Below are positions 44,775 through 53,921 of a DNA stretch of 64,000 nt, piece by piece; positions within the stretch are counted from its first letter, which is position 1, and the number at the start of each line of letters is the position of its first letter. The position numbers and the translations under genes are program-made. This DNA is from CAWCDJ01 sp963778675 (GTDB lineage Bacteria; Acidobacteriota; Terriglobia; Bryobacterales; Bryobacteraceae), in the NCBI GenBank assembly GCA_963778675.1, contig CAVZVI010000014.1, positions 434,001 to 498,000 on the forward strand, in the 5' to 3' direction. A model generated the notes under the pieces. The model saw only the letters and a list, made by a program, of their open reading frames with translations, was not told where the DNA came from and ran no database searches.

Positions 44775-44794
44775 TTATCGTCGATTGACGATAA
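44775..44794. promoter_or_regulatory. arsR operator: ArsR operator palindrome
   Basis: TTATCGTC-GATT-GACGATAA is a perfect inverted repeat with 8-base arms and a 4-base centre, ending four bases before the arsR start codon. Read leftward it overlaps TTTACG and GATAAT, possible promoter elements. Position and symmetry are as expected for an autoregulated ArsR operator. Confidence 0.7.
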
Positions 44795-44853
44795 CGTAAA
44801 GAGGGCATGTTGTCAAGCCCTTCACTTGCTGCGATCGGTAACAATAGGAGAGG

Positions 44854-45897
44854 ATGCGCCGGTCCCTGGTTCTCATAGTGGTCTTGTCTTCCTTTGCAGC
44901 GGTGCCCGGATTCCGCGAAGTGACTCCTGGCTATCGCTACCAGTTTCCCCGCGACCACTTCGACCATCCGGACTTCCGCACCGAGTGGTGGTACTACACA
45001 GGCAACGTGCGCTCCGGCGACGGCCACCGGTACGGTTTCGAGCTGGTCTTCTTCCGCCAGGGCGAGCGCCGCGGGCCGGCGGAAAACCCTTCAGCCTGGC
45101 GCGTCGACGATGTCTATCTCGCGCACCTGGCGTTGACCGATATCGATGGCCGGCGCTTTCGCTACTACCAGCGGACGAACCGCGCCGGGCCGGGAATCGC
45201 CGGCGTCCGCTTCGATGAGGGGCGCATCTGGAACGGCAATTGGGAGACCCGGTGGGACCTGGCCTCCGGCGCGCAGACACTCTCGGCTGTCGCGGACGGC
45301 ATCCGGTTCCGCCTGCGGCTCACGCCGCGCACGCCGCCCGTGATCCACGGCGAGAACGGGATCAGCCGCAAGGCGCCCGGCGAGGGCCGAGCCTCTTATT
45401 ACGTTTCGTTTCCCCTCCTCGAGGTGAACGGCACGCTCAATGGCGCCTCCGTAACCGGCAGCGCCTGGATGGACCATGAGTGGTTCACTCACCAATTGGA
45501 TCCGGATCAGCGGGGATGGGACTGGTTCAGCGTCCAACTCGAGAACGGAACCGAACTGATGCTTTTTCAACTCCGCCACACGGATGGCAGCATCGATCCG
45601 TTCTCATCCGGCACCTACATCGGGCGCGACGGCCGTGCGGTCCACCTGAAACGTTCGGACTTCAGGCTGCAGCCGCTCGACTCCTGGACGAGCCCCAGGA
45701 CCGGGGCGCGCTATCCGGTGCGCTGGCGGATCTCGGTGCCGTCGCTCGGGGTGACGCTCGAATGCCGTGCGGTTCTCGACGATCAGGAACTGGCGATGGA
45801 GACGAGCTACTGGGAGGGTGCGGTCGCGTACAGCGGCAGTGCGAGCGGCGTGGGCTACCTCGAAATGACCGGCTACGCCAAACCAGTGCGGCTATAA
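44854..45897 (+). CDS. Exported CrtC/AttH-like lipocalin-domain protein
   Basis: The 347-residue protein has a signal peptide (residues 1-19) and the double lipocalin-like fold of the carotenoid 1,2-hydratase/AttH family: FPRDHFDHPDFRTEWWYYTG, YGFELVFFRQGE, SAWMDHEWFTHQLDPDQRGW and WFSVQLENGTELMLFQLRH. In AttH-type proteins the ligand is a lipid; hydratase activity cannot be assumed. AGGAG is just 3-4 bases before the ATG. The last codons contain the promoter hexamer of the next gene. Confidence 0.85.
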   Translation: MRRSLVLIVVLSSFAAVPGFREVTPGYRYQFPRDHFDHPDFRTEWWYYTGNVRSGDGHRYGFELVFFRQGERRGPAENPSAWRVDDVYLAHLALTDIDGRRFRYYQRTNRAGPGIAGVRFDEGRIWNGNWETRWDLASGAQTLSAVADGIRFRLRLTPRTPPVIHGENGISRKAPGEGRASYYVSFPLLEVNGTLNGASVTGSAWMDHEWFTHQLDPDQRGWDWFSVQLENGTELMLFQLRHTDGSIDPFSSGTYIGRDGRAVHLKRSDFRLQPLDSWTSPRTGARYPVRWRISVPSLGVTLECRAVLDDQELAMETSYWEGAVAYSGSASGVGYLEMTGYAKPVRL

Positions 45898-45898
45898 T
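45893..45898 (+). promoter_or_regulatory. Consensus -10 element overlapping the previous stop codon
   Basis: TATAAT covers the TAA stop of the CrtC-like gene and lies 6 bases before the ATG at 45905. A transcript from here would be leaderless or nearly so. The next gene has no visible Shine-Dalgarno. Confidence 0.45.
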
Positions 45899-45904
45899 TA
45901 GGCC

Positions 45905-46915
45905 ATGGAACTCTCCGAGGGAAAACTGAGGCGAATGAGAGCCTTGTCCAATGATCGCGGCATTATCGCGGCCGCGGCCATGGACCAGCGCGGCAGCCTC
46001 CAGAAGTCATTGGCGGTGTCGCGCGGCGTCGACGTCAAGGAAATCACACGCGAGATGATGAGCGAGTTTAAGGTGGTGGTGACGAGGGTTCTGACACCTC
46101 ATGCCAGCGCCATTCTGCTCGATCCGGAATTCGGCCTCGAAGCGGCCCAGGCTCGCAGTAAGAATGCCGGCCTGCTTCTCGCCTACGAGTTGAGCGGCTA
46201 CGACAATACGCGTCCCGGCCGCCTGCCCGATCTGCTGCCGCACGTTTCCGCGAAACGCATCGTGGATTGGGGCGCCGACGCGGTGAAGATTCTGATCTAC
46301 TACACTCCCCACGAGGACGCCGCCATCAACGATGTGAAGCACGCCTTTATCGAGCGCATCGGCGCGGAGTGCGAGACCCTGGAGATCCCGTTCTTCCTCG
46401 AGTTTGTCGGCTATGACCCGAAGGGCGGTGACGAGAAGGGCCTGGAGTACGCCAAGGTGAAGCCCGAAATCGTGCGCAAGAGCATGGAAGAATTCTCCAA
46501 GCCCCAGTACCGCGTAGACATATTGAAGGTGGAAGTGCCGATCAACGCCGAATACGTGGAAGGGTCCAGTGTCTACAAGGGGCAGAAGGCCTACACCCGG
46601 GAAGAGGCCCTGAAGCATTTTCGCGAAGCGGCCGCGGCTGCCGGCAAGCCGTTTATCTACCTCAGCGCCGGGGTGGGCAACTCACAGTTCGTGGAATCTC
46701 TGAAGATGGCTTCCGAAGCCGGCACCGACTATTCGGGAGTGCTGTGCGGCCGCGCCACATGGAAAGACGGCATCCCCATCTATGCGCGACAGGGCGCCAA
46801 GGCTCTCGAAGAGTGGCTGCAGCGGGAAGGAATCCGTAACATCAACGCCGTCAACGATGCGATCCGCTCGGCCGTACCCTGGAATGTCAAGGCCGGGGTG
46901 CCGGTACTTTCGTAG
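45905..46915 (+). CDS. lacD: Tagatose 1,6-diphosphate aldolase (LacD family)
   Basis: The 336-residue class I aldolase has AAAMDQRGSLQKSLA, ASAILLDPEFGLEAAQ, VDWGADAVKILIYYTPHED, the Schiff-base region VDILKVEVPINAEYVEG and FIYLSAGVGNSQFVESL. It cleaves tagatose 1,6-bisphosphate to triose phosphates in galactose/tagatose breakdown; family members may accept other ketose bisphosphates. A sugar transporter lies convergent downstream and an aldose epimerase further on. Confidence 0.9.
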   Translation: MELSEGKLRRMRALSNDRGIIAAAAMDQRGSLQKSLAVSRGVDVKEITREMMSEFKVVVTRVLTPHASAILLDPEFGLEAAQARSKNAGLLLAYELSGYDNTRPGRLPDLLPHVSAKRIVDWGADAVKILIYYTPHEDAAINDVKHAFIERIGAECETLEIPFFLEFVGYDPKGGDEKGLEYAKVKPEIVRKSMEEFSKPQYRVDILKVEVPINAEYVEGSSVYKGQKAYTREEALKHFREAAAAAGKPFIYLSAGVGNSQFVESLKMASEAGTDYSGVLCGRATWKDGIPIYARQGAKALEEWLQREGIRNINAVNDAIRSAVPWNVKAGVPVLS

Positions 46916-46927
46916 CCGGAAACCTGG

Positions 46928-47968
46928 TCATGCCCGCGAGTAGCTGAACAGCGTGAGCGCCAGGGCGCTGCCGGCGAGCACCAGCGCCAGCAAGGCGTAG
47001 ACGGCGCCGCGGGTGGAGGTGCGGAACTCCCGGAACACCGCCAGGCCCCAGACGGCTGCGATCATTGGTGCGGCCTGGAGCAGCGCATAGACCACAAAGC
47101 GGTTCGGCTGAATCTCCGCGGGGCAGGCGAGCGCCACGAATACGGCGAGAAAACCGGTACACCAGAGGATGCCACCCAACAGTCCAAGCAGGTGAATCTT
47201 ACCGCCGGCCCGCACGTAGTCCATCACCTCCACGGGTTCGCCCTGTACCGGCAGGTTCATGAAGAACATGCTGTATACGAAAGTGGAGGTCACCAGGCCC
47301 AAGGCGAACAGCGTCACCGCGCTGTAGGGCCCGAGGCCGACTTCGCCGCCCTGGGACCGCCCGAACACGGGAAACATTGCCCCCATCAAAAGCCCACCGA
47401 CTGATGCCACCACGATGCCTTTGGTGACGCCCGGCTGGCGGCGAGGCTTCTTGCCCGTCTGCTCCGCTGCCGCCGCGGCGCGCCGGTCGGCTGCCAACAT
47501 GGTGTAAGCGATGGCCATCGAAGCGATGGCGGCCAGCGTCAGAAACATCGATCCGCCCATCAGGGCCTGGTTGGTTCCCGTCCTCAGGAATTGGGAGATG
47601 CCGATTCCCGCCAGGATTCCGAGCCCGGCGCCCAGCATCATGCCCACCGCCATCCCCGCGACCGAAATGGCCCCGACGATCAGCATGTTCCCCAGGTTGA
47701 AAATCACTCCGCCGGTGAAGGCGAACAACCACTGCCGCTTGGCCGCGTGCATCAAGTCGTCAATTACCGAAAAGCCGTCGAAGCCAAGATTGCCCAGGGT
47801 GAACGCGTAGACCAGGGCGGCTATGCCGGCGCCAATCGCAAAGTCCACGTAGTACAACTCGAACCGCCACTTTCCGGAGACCCGGTAAGTCGCCGCCCAG
47901 GATCCGAGGCAGAGGGTTCCCAGGATCAAGATGAGCATGCACTGAACGTAAGTCTGTGGAAGGATCAT
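46928..47968 (-). CDS. GRP-type sugar transporter (DMT superfamily)
   Basis: The 346-residue protein has ten hydrophobic helices starting TYVQCMLILILGTLCLGSWA and a central LGNMLIVGAISVAGMAVGMM; a cytoplasmic loop (TGKKPRRQPG) separates the two halves. The pattern matches glucose/ureide/rhamnose-type permeases of the drug/metabolite superfamily. The substrate is probably a sugar, given the aldolase gene next to it, but this is inferred. Confidence 0.78.
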   Translation of the reverse strand: MILPQTYVQCMLILILGTLCLGSWAATYRVSGKWRFELYYVDFAIGAGIAALVYAFTLGNLGFDGFSVIDDLMHAAKRQWLFAFTGGVIFNLGNMLIVGAISVAGMAVGMMLGAGLGILAGIGISQFLRTGTNQALMGGSMFLTLAAIASMAIAYTMLAADRRAAAAAEQTGKKPRRQPGVTKGIVVASVGGLLMGAMFPVFGRSQGGEVGLGPYSAVTLFALGLVTSTFVYSMFFMNLPVQGEPVEVMDYVRAGGKIHLLGLLGGILWCTGFLAVFVALACPAEIQPNRFVVYALLQAAPMIAAVWGLAVFREFRTSTRGAVYALLALVLAGSALALTLFSYSRA

Positions 47969-48003
47969 GAATTATCCCGGCACCGTGAGGTTACAATGCT
48001 GCA

Positions 48004-49476
48004 TCATTGCGGGTCAACCGTCCGGAGTACTGCTCCGGGTCCTGGTTCAAGCTGCGGTGCCTGGCCCGGCTTTTGGGTGACCCGGATGCTGCGGGGAGTC
48101 GTGGCACAGTCGGGCAAGGTGCTCCCCGCATAGTAATTGAGCCCGTAGCGCCAGTCCCGGCGGATGTCTTCGAGACAAACGTCGGAGGTCCTGCCGCCGA
48201 TCGTGTTCCAGAGGCTTCGAGCCGAAGCGACGCGATCGAGCTCGGCGGTATCTTCGAATTTGATATAGGCGACTCCGACGGCGGTTCCCGCGGCGATCAG
48301 CAGTACGGCGGCCAGGCGCCGTCCCCTGGCTTCGAGCATCCAGACCGCGGCGGCCGCGGCGGCTGGCAGCAGCCAGCTCCAGTGGACCTCGGGCCGCGGG
48401 GCGCGCGACAGCCCGTTGGCCACAGCGGCGGGCAGAATCGGGACGGCCACCGGAAACACCGCCAGTACCAGTGCGCAAAGTGCCATCCAAACGCCGGGGG
48501 AAGGGGCCTCCCCGAGCGCCAGACCGAGCAGCACGGCGACGGCCGGGATCAGCGGCAGCACGTAGCCGGGCAGCTTATTGGTGGCGGCGGAAAAGAAGAT
48601 CAGTCCGAACCCCACCCAGAGCAGCAGGAACAGCCGGCGGGGATCGCGATAGGCCGCGCGCCTCCCGGTGAGCGCCAGTAGCGGTGTCCACGGCAGCAGG
48701 AGGCCCGCCAGGCATGGCAGGTAGAACCACCACGGCTGCACGTGCATCAGTGCGCCCGAGACGAAGCGTTCGAACTGATGCTGCACGAAAAAGACGTCGA
48801 GGAAGGTGTAACCGTTGCGGAGGTAACAGAGCACGTACCAGGGCAATGCGACTACCAGAAACGGCAGGATCACGCGCGGCCGAACCAGGTCGCGCCAGTA
48901 ACGCCAGCCGATGGCCACGGGAGCGGCCAGCACCAGCGGCAGGAGCCCTTTCGCAAGCACCGCGAACCCGAGCAGTGCGGAGGCCGCTGGAAGATAGCGC
49001 GTGTCCCGCCGGGCAATCCAGGGCAGGGCCAGCAGCATGGCCGCTGAGAACGTTGCGGTGAGCGGCAGATCCGTCACTCCGACCTGGCTGAAGCCGATCC
49101 AGCCGGCGGTGGTGCCCAGGATCAAGGTCGAGAGCCAAGCCGCCAAGAAGCCGAACTCGCGCCACAGGATCCACCAGAAGAATACGAGGAAGGCTACCGA
49201 TAGCAGAGCCACCGGGAGGCGCGGCGCGAGATCGGGACCGAAGCCCAAGCGAAACGCTCCGCCGGTCATCCAATAGAGGAGCGCGGGCTTTTCGAACCAT
49301 GGCTGCCCCCACAAGCGCGGCGTGATCCAATCGCCCGACAGCGCCATCCCTCGCCCGATGGCGGCATAGCGCGGCTCATCCGCCCCGAGCATCCCGGCGG
49401 CGCCGAGCCGGTAGAAATACAGGAGATAGACCAGAGCCGGCGCGACCCACACGATGCGCGGGATTTTGCGGGGCAT
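48004..49476 (-). CDS. GT39 family membrane glycosyltransferase (ArnT-like)
   Basis: The 490-residue protein has the ArnT/PMT opening: a first helix, then GADEPRYAAIGRGMALSGDW and PRLWGQPWFEKPALLYWMTG, which include the acidic residue and the aromatic pocket of these transferases. About 12 helices follow. It would transfer a sugar from a polyprenyl-phosphate donor to lipid or protein on the outer face. It is divergent from uxaA with only 21 bases between start codons. Confidence 0.88.
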   Translation of the reverse strand: MPRKIPRIVWVAPALVYLLYFYRLGAAGMLGADEPRYAAIGRGMALSGDWITPRLWGQPWFEKPALLYWMTGGAFRLGFGPDLAPRLPVALLSVAFLVFFWWILWREFGFLAAWLSTLILGTTAGWIGFSQVGVTDLPLTATFSAAMLLALPWIARRDTRYLPAASALLGFAVLAKGLLPLVLAAPVAIGWRYWRDLVRPRVILPFLVVALPWYVLCYLRNGYTFLDVFFVQHQFERFVSGALMHVQPWWFYLPCLAGLLLPWTPLLALTGRRAAYRDPRRLFLLLWVGFGLIFFSAATNKLPGYVLPLIPAVAVLLGLALGEAPSPGVWMALCALVLAVFPVAVPILPAAVANGLSRAPRPEVHWSWLLPAAAAAAVWMLEARGRRLAAVLLIAAGTAVGVAYIKFEDTAELDRVASARSLWNTIGGRTSDVCLEDIRRDWRYGLNYYAGSTLPDCATTPRSIRVTQKPGQAPQLEPGPGAVLRTVDPQ

Positions 49477-49481
49477 TTTCT

Positions 49482-49494
49482 CCTATATTATAGG
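49482..49494. promoter_or_regulatory. Palindromic bidirectional -10 region
   Basis: CCTATA-T-TATAGG is a perfect 6-base-arm palindrome. Leftward it gives TATAAT 10 bases before the ATG at 49476, and rightward TATATT 8 bases before the GTG at 49498. Both divergent transcripts would be leaderless or nearly so and share one element. Confidence 0.5.
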
Positions 49495-49497
49495 GGC

Positions 49498-51036
49498 GTG
49501 ACCCTCCTGGATATCGCCAAGCTTCCCACCGCTGAGAATTCGGTGATCCATCTGCATCCTTCCGACAATGTGGCGGTTGCACGCGTCCCGGTCGCCGCCG
49601 GGACCGAACTGCTGGTGGACGGCGTGCGCGTGACGGCTGCCGAGGCGATCCCGGCCGGGCACAAGGTGACGCTGCGGAGGATCGAGGCGGGCGAGGTCGT
49701 GCGGCGCTACGGCCAGGTGATCGGACGAGCCCGCGAGCGGGTGGAAGCCGGCCGCCACGTGCATACTCACAACCTCGCCTTCGAAGAGCTTCATCTGGAT
49801 TACGAATTTCCGGAAGCCGAAGAGCCTCTGCCGCAGGCGACCAAAGACGCGCCCACCTTTCTCGGCTATCTCCGGGAAGATGGGCGGGTGGGGACGCGAA
49901 ACTACATCGCGGTGGTGGCCGCCAGCAACTGCGCCGCGCATACGGCGGAAGGAATCGCGCGAAGCTACCAGGGCGAAACGCTGCCGCCGGGCGTGGACGG
50001 CGTGGTGGCCTTTCCGCACGGCGACGGCTGCGGCCACGCCATGGGGCCGGACGTCGACCAGCTGCGCCGCACCCTGGGCGGAGTGCTGATGCACCCGAAC
50101 GTCTCCGCGGCCGTCATCCTGGGGTTGGGCTGCGAAGACAACCAGATCGACCACTATCTCGGTTCGGGCGGACCCCGCAGCGGGCGCCTCGCCGGGCTCA
50201 CCCTGCAAGCGAGCGGCGGAACCCGCGGAGCGACCCAGGCGGCGCGGCGCGAGATCGCGCGGTTCATCGAACAGGCGGCGGCTGAGAAGCGCACCGAGGC
50301 CCCGGCTTCCAAGATTGTCCTCGGGCTGAACTGCGGCGGATCGGACTCCTTCTCGGGGATCACGGCTAACCCGGCGCTGGGTTACTGTTCGGACCTGCTG
50401 GCGTCTTTCGGCGGTACCCCGGTCTTGGCGGAAACACCCGAGATCTTCGGTGCCGAACATCTTCTTGTGAAGCGTGCACGTAACCGGCAAGTGGCTGAGA
50501 AATTATTAGCTTGTATCCGAAACTACAAGCGATACTTGAGCCGTTTCGAGGGCAGCTTCGACGACAATCCGAGCCCAGGGAACAAGGCCGGAGGTTTGAG
50601 CAACATCCTCGAAAAGTCGCTGGGAGCCGTGGCCAAGGGAGGGACCTCACCGCTGTGCGAGGTCTACGAGTACGCCGAACGCGTGACCGCCCCGGGATTC
50701 TGCTTCATGAACACGCCCGGCTACGACCCGGCATCGCTGGCCGGACTCGCGGCGGGAGGTTGCAACCTGATCGCCTTCACCACCGGACGCGGGAGCGCCA
50801 TCGGGTTCCCGACCATTCCGGTCGTCAAGATCGCCACCAACAGCAACACGTACCGCGGGATGAAGGAGAACATGGACGTCAACGCGGGCCTCATCGCCGA
50901 CGGCGAGCGAACCGTGCAGCAGGTTGGCCGCGAAATCTTCGACCTGGTGCTCGAAGCCGCCTCCGGCCTGCGCACTTGTGCCGAACGTCTCGGACATAAG
51001 GAGTTTGTTCCGTGGCGCATAGGCCCGGTGATGTAA
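49498..51036 (+). CDS. uxaA: UxaA family altronate/galactarate-type dehydratase
   Basis: The 512-residue protein has an N-terminal SAF domain (residues 1-80: DNVAVARVPVAAGTELLVDG, IPAGHKVTL, RYGQVIGRA) and the catalytic UxaA/GarD part: YLREDGRVGTRNYIAVVAAS, FPHGDGCGHA, GLGCEDNQI and LNCGGSDSFSGITANPALGY. It dehydrates a sugar acid such as altronate to a 2-keto-3-deoxy acid. The start is GTG 49498, with no Shine-Dalgarno. The MFS carrier at 20727, of a sugar-acid type, is far away. Confidence 0.88.
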   Translation: MTLLDIAKLPTAENSVIHLHPSDNVAVARVPVAAGTELLVDGVRVTAAEAIPAGHKVTLRRIEAGEVVRRYGQVIGRARERVEAGRHVHTHNLAFEELHLDYEFPEAEEPLPQATKDAPTFLGYLREDGRVGTRNYIAVVAASNCAAHTAEGIARSYQGETLPPGVDGVVAFPHGDGCGHAMGPDVDQLRRTLGGVLMHPNVSAAVILGLGCEDNQIDHYLGSGGPRSGRLAGLTLQASGGTRGATQAARREIARFIEQAAAEKRTEAPASKIVLGLNCGGSDSFSGITANPALGYCSDLLASFGGTPVLAETPEIFGAEHLLVKRARNRQVAEKLLACIRNYKRYLSRFEGSFDDNPSPGNKAGGLSNILEKSLGAVAKGGTSPLCEVYEYAERVTAPGFCFMNTPGYDPASLAGLAAGGCNLIAFTTGRGSAIGFPTIPVVKIATNSNTYRGMKENMDVNAGLIADGERTVQQVGREIFDLVLEAASGLRTCAERLGHKEFVPWRIGPVM

Positions 51037-51077
51037 CGCTTCGGGGATCCCGGCCGTTCCATTAGAATAGAAGAATC

Positions 51078-52049
51078 ATGTCCCGATCGCTGTTTCTCTG
51101 CACCACGGCTCTGTTGCTGCTGGCTTTGGCGGGCTCCAGCCAAAGCGCCAAAAAGTCGGCGCTCGACAAAGCCACCATGGAGGCATACGTCCGTCACCTC
51201 TACGTGATGGATCCCGCCAAGATCAACGTCACGGTGGAAGATCCGAAACCATCGACAAAACTGCCGGGATTCTTCGACGTGATGGTGCACGCGACAGCGG
51301 GCAACCGGACGTTCAATTTGCCGTTCCTGGTCTCGAAAGACGGCTCGAAGATTGTGCAGGGCAGCGTGTTCGACACGAACAGCAACCCCTTCAAGAACGA
51401 TCTGGACAAGCTCAAGACCGAGTTCGCGCCGAGCTTCGGAACGCCCGGCGCAACCGTGGTGCTGGTGGAGTTCAGCGACTTCGAATGCCCTTACTGCAAG
51501 CAGGAAGCCCAGATGCTGCGGACTAATCTGCTTTCGGCCTATCCGAAGCAGGTGAGGCTGTACTTTAAGACCTTCCCGATCGAGTCGCTCCATCCCTGGG
51601 CCAAGGCCGCCGCCATCGCGAGCCGCTGCGTGTACCGCCAGCAGCCCGCGGATTTCTGGACCTATCACGACTGGATTTTCGAACACCAATCGGAGATTAC
51701 GCCGGAAAACCTCAAGGACAAGGTGATGGGGTGGGCGAAGGACCAGAAAGATATCGACTCGCTGAAACTCGGGCAGTGCATCGACACCAAGGGAACCGAA
51801 GCCGAGGTGGATAAGGACCTGGCGGAAGGCAAGGCTCTGAACGTCGATGCTACCCCGACCCTGTTCATCAACGGGCGCCGCATCGCCCAGACGATCGACT
51901 GGCCCAACCTGCGGTCGGTCATCGATTACGAGATCGAATATCAGAAGACGGCCAAGAACGCGGGCGAGGATTGCGGCTGCGAACTGAAGCTGAACCTGCC
52001 CGGCATGCAACAGCCTCAGACGCCGCCCCTGATGCCGGGCAAGAAGTAG
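51078..52049 (+). CDS. Exported DsbA-like thioredoxin-fold protein
   Basis: The 323-residue protein has a signal peptide (residues 1-23), a beta-rich N-terminal region and a DsbA-type thioredoxin domain from about residue 115: VVLVEFSDFECPYCKQEAQM with the redox CPYC motif, an inserted helical part and VDATPTLFINGRRI with the cis-proline. Probably a periplasmic oxidoreductase; a CGC near the C-terminus may also be redox active. TAGAAT lies 9 bases before the ATG. Confidence 0.9.
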   Translation: MSRSLFLCTTALLLLALAGSSQSAKKSALDKATMEAYVRHLYVMDPAKINVTVEDPKPSTKLPGFFDVMVHATAGNRTFNLPFLVSKDGSKIVQGSVFDTNSNPFKNDLDKLKTEFAPSFGTPGATVVLVEFSDFECPYCKQEAQMLRTNLLSAYPKQVRLYFKTFPIESLHPWAKAAAIASRCVYRQQPADFWTYHDWIFEHQSEITPENLKDKVMGWAKDQKDIDSLKLGQCIDTKGTEAEVDKDLAEGKALNVDATPTLFINGRRIAQTIDWPNLRSVIDYEIEYQKTAKNAGEDCGCELKLNLPGMQQPQTPPLMPGKK

Positions 52050-52074
52050 AACGCCTGCGAAGTTGAGTACCAAC

Positions 52075-53904
52075 ATGAAAAACTGGAAGCTCCGGCTCCT
52101 GCCGGCTTTGTGCTGCGCCTCGTGGTTGGCGTTTGCCGCCACCGCGACGATTGATCCGAAGCTTTATCTGGACGATGTCAAGTTCCTGGCATCGCCCGAG
52201 TTAAAAGGGCGTGCCACCGGCAGTCCGGAACTCGAAAAGGCGGCCGCCTTCATCTCTGCCAAGTTTCGCAGCTTCGGCATCAAGCCGGCGGACGGCAAGC
52301 ACTACTACCAGGCGTTCGAGGTCACGACCACGAGCAAGCCGGGGAAGGGCAACCACCTCCGCTTCACCGAGGGAGGCCACACCACGAGCCTCAAGTTTCC
52401 GGAGGATTTCATCCCCCTGCACTTTTCGCCATCGGCCAAGGCCGCGGGAGGCGTGGTGTTCGCCGGGTACGGCATCACGGCTCCGGAACTACACTATGAC
52501 GACTACGCCAACGTAGACGTCAAAGGCAAAATAGTGTTGATCTTGCGGCACGAACCTCAAGAATCGGATGAGCATAGTATATTCGGCGGCAAGACCTATA
52601 CCCGGCACGCCCAGTTCGCCAGCAAGGCGAGCAACGCCAAGATGCACGGAGCGGCGGGAGTCATCCTCATCAACGACACGGCGCACCATGCCGGCGAACC
52701 GGACCAACTCGAGAAGTTCGGCAATGCCGAGGGTCCGAGCGATGCCGGGATCCCGTTCATCCAGGTCAAAGCGGCAAAAGTCCAGCCGTGGTTCGCGGCC
52801 GACGGAAAGAATCTCGACCAGATTGTCGAAGGTATCGACAAAGATCTGAAGCCGGAATCCTTTGCGTTCCCCGATACCCTGCGCGTGGAGGAGCAGGCGG
52901 ATGTGGAGCACATACACAAGATGGTCCACAACGTCACCGCCTACATTCCGGGCGAAACCGAAGAATATGTGATCGTCGGGGCCCACTATGATCACCTGGG
53001 GCTGGGAGGTCAGTTTTCCCTGGCGCCGAGTATGACCGGCACGGTGCATCCGGGCGCGGACGATAATGCTTCGGGCACGGCCGGCGTCATCGAACTGGCT
53101 CGCTGGTTCTCCAGACAGCCGAAACAGAAACGCGGCATTTTGTTCCTGACCTTTGCCGGTGAGGAGCAGGGGCTGCTCGGTTCGGCCTGGTGGGTCTCGC
53201 ATCCCGAGTTGCCGCTCGAGAAGGCCGTGGCCATGATCAACATGGATATGATCGGGCGGGTGCGCAACGAGAAGCTTTATCTCGGGGGGGCGCGCACCGG
53301 CAAGGGACTTCGCCCGATGCTGGAAAAAATTGCCGCTAAATACCCGTTGCAGATCGACTATTCCGACGGGCCGGAATCCGGCTCCAGCGACCACGCTTCA
53401 TTTTCGGCGAAGCAGGTTCCCTCGCTGTTCTTCTTCTCGGGGCTGCACAGCGACTACCACAAGCCCAGCGATACGTGGGACAAGATCGACGCGCCGGATG
53501 CCGCCGTCGTGCTCGAGATGGTGGCGGACGTGACCGATGCGCTGCGCGAGGAAGCGGGCCGGCCGGAATACATCAGGCAGGCTCCCCCGGCGCATGGCGG
53601 CGATGCCGGCCCGATTTCGGCGGCGTCGGGTTCGGGCTACGGCCCGTATTTCGGGTCGGTGCCGGATTTTGGCGAGGGTATTCAGGGCGTGAAGTTCGCG
53701 GATGTCACGGCCGGGTCGCCCGCCGCCAAGGCCGGCTTCAAGGCAGGGGACATCCTGGTGGAGTTCGATGGCAAGCCGATCGGCAACCTCTACGACTTCA
53801 CGTATGCCCTGCGGGCAAAGCAGCCGGGAGACCAGGTCAAGGTCAAAGTGATGCGCGACGGCGCGCCGGTCGAGGCCACGGTCTCGCTGACACGCCGGCA
53901 GTAG
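52075..53904 (+). CDS. Exported M28 family zinc peptidase with PA and PDZ domains
   Basis: The protein of about 609 residues has a signal peptide, a protease-associated insert (about 125-265) and an M28 catalytic domain with the zinc residues in VGAHYDHLG, HPGADDNASGTAGVIELAR, FAGEEQGLLGS, INMDMIGR and SGSSDHASF. A C-terminal PDZ-like domain follows (about 520-609: GIQGVKFADVTAGSPAAKAG). It is an aminopeptidase-like enzyme in the periplasm. ATG 52075 is chosen over TTG 52063. It follows the DsbA-like gene by 25 bases. Confidence 0.92.
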   Translation: MKNWKLRLLPALCCASWLAFAATATIDPKLYLDDVKFLASPELKGRATGSPELEKAAAFISAKFRSFGIKPADGKHYYQAFEVTTTSKPGKGNHLRFTEGGHTTSLKFPEDFIPLHFSPSAKAAGGVVFAGYGITAPELHYDDYANVDVKGKIVLILRHEPQESDEHSIFGGKTYTRHAQFASKASNAKMHGAAGVILINDTAHHAGEPDQLEKFGNAEGPSDAGIPFIQVKAAKVQPWFAADGKNLDQIVEGIDKDLKPESFAFPDTLRVEEQADVEHIHKMVHNVTAYIPGETEEYVIVGAHYDHLGLGGQFSLAPSMTGTVHPGADDNASGTAGVIELARWFSRQPKQKRGILFLTFAGEEQGLLGSAWWVSHPELPLEKAVAMINMDMIGRVRNEKLYLGGARTGKGLRPMLEKIAAKYPLQIDYSDGPESGSSDHASFSAKQVPSLFFFSGLHSDYHKPSDTWDKIDAPDAAVVLEMVADVTDALREEAGRPEYIRQAPPAHGGDAGPISAASGSGYGPYFGSVPDFGEGIQGVKFADVTAGSPAAKAGFKAGDILVEFDGKPIGNLYDFTYALRAKQPGDQVKVKVMRDGAPVEATVSLTRRQ

Positions 53905-53921
53905 TCTGCGAATATAACGTT

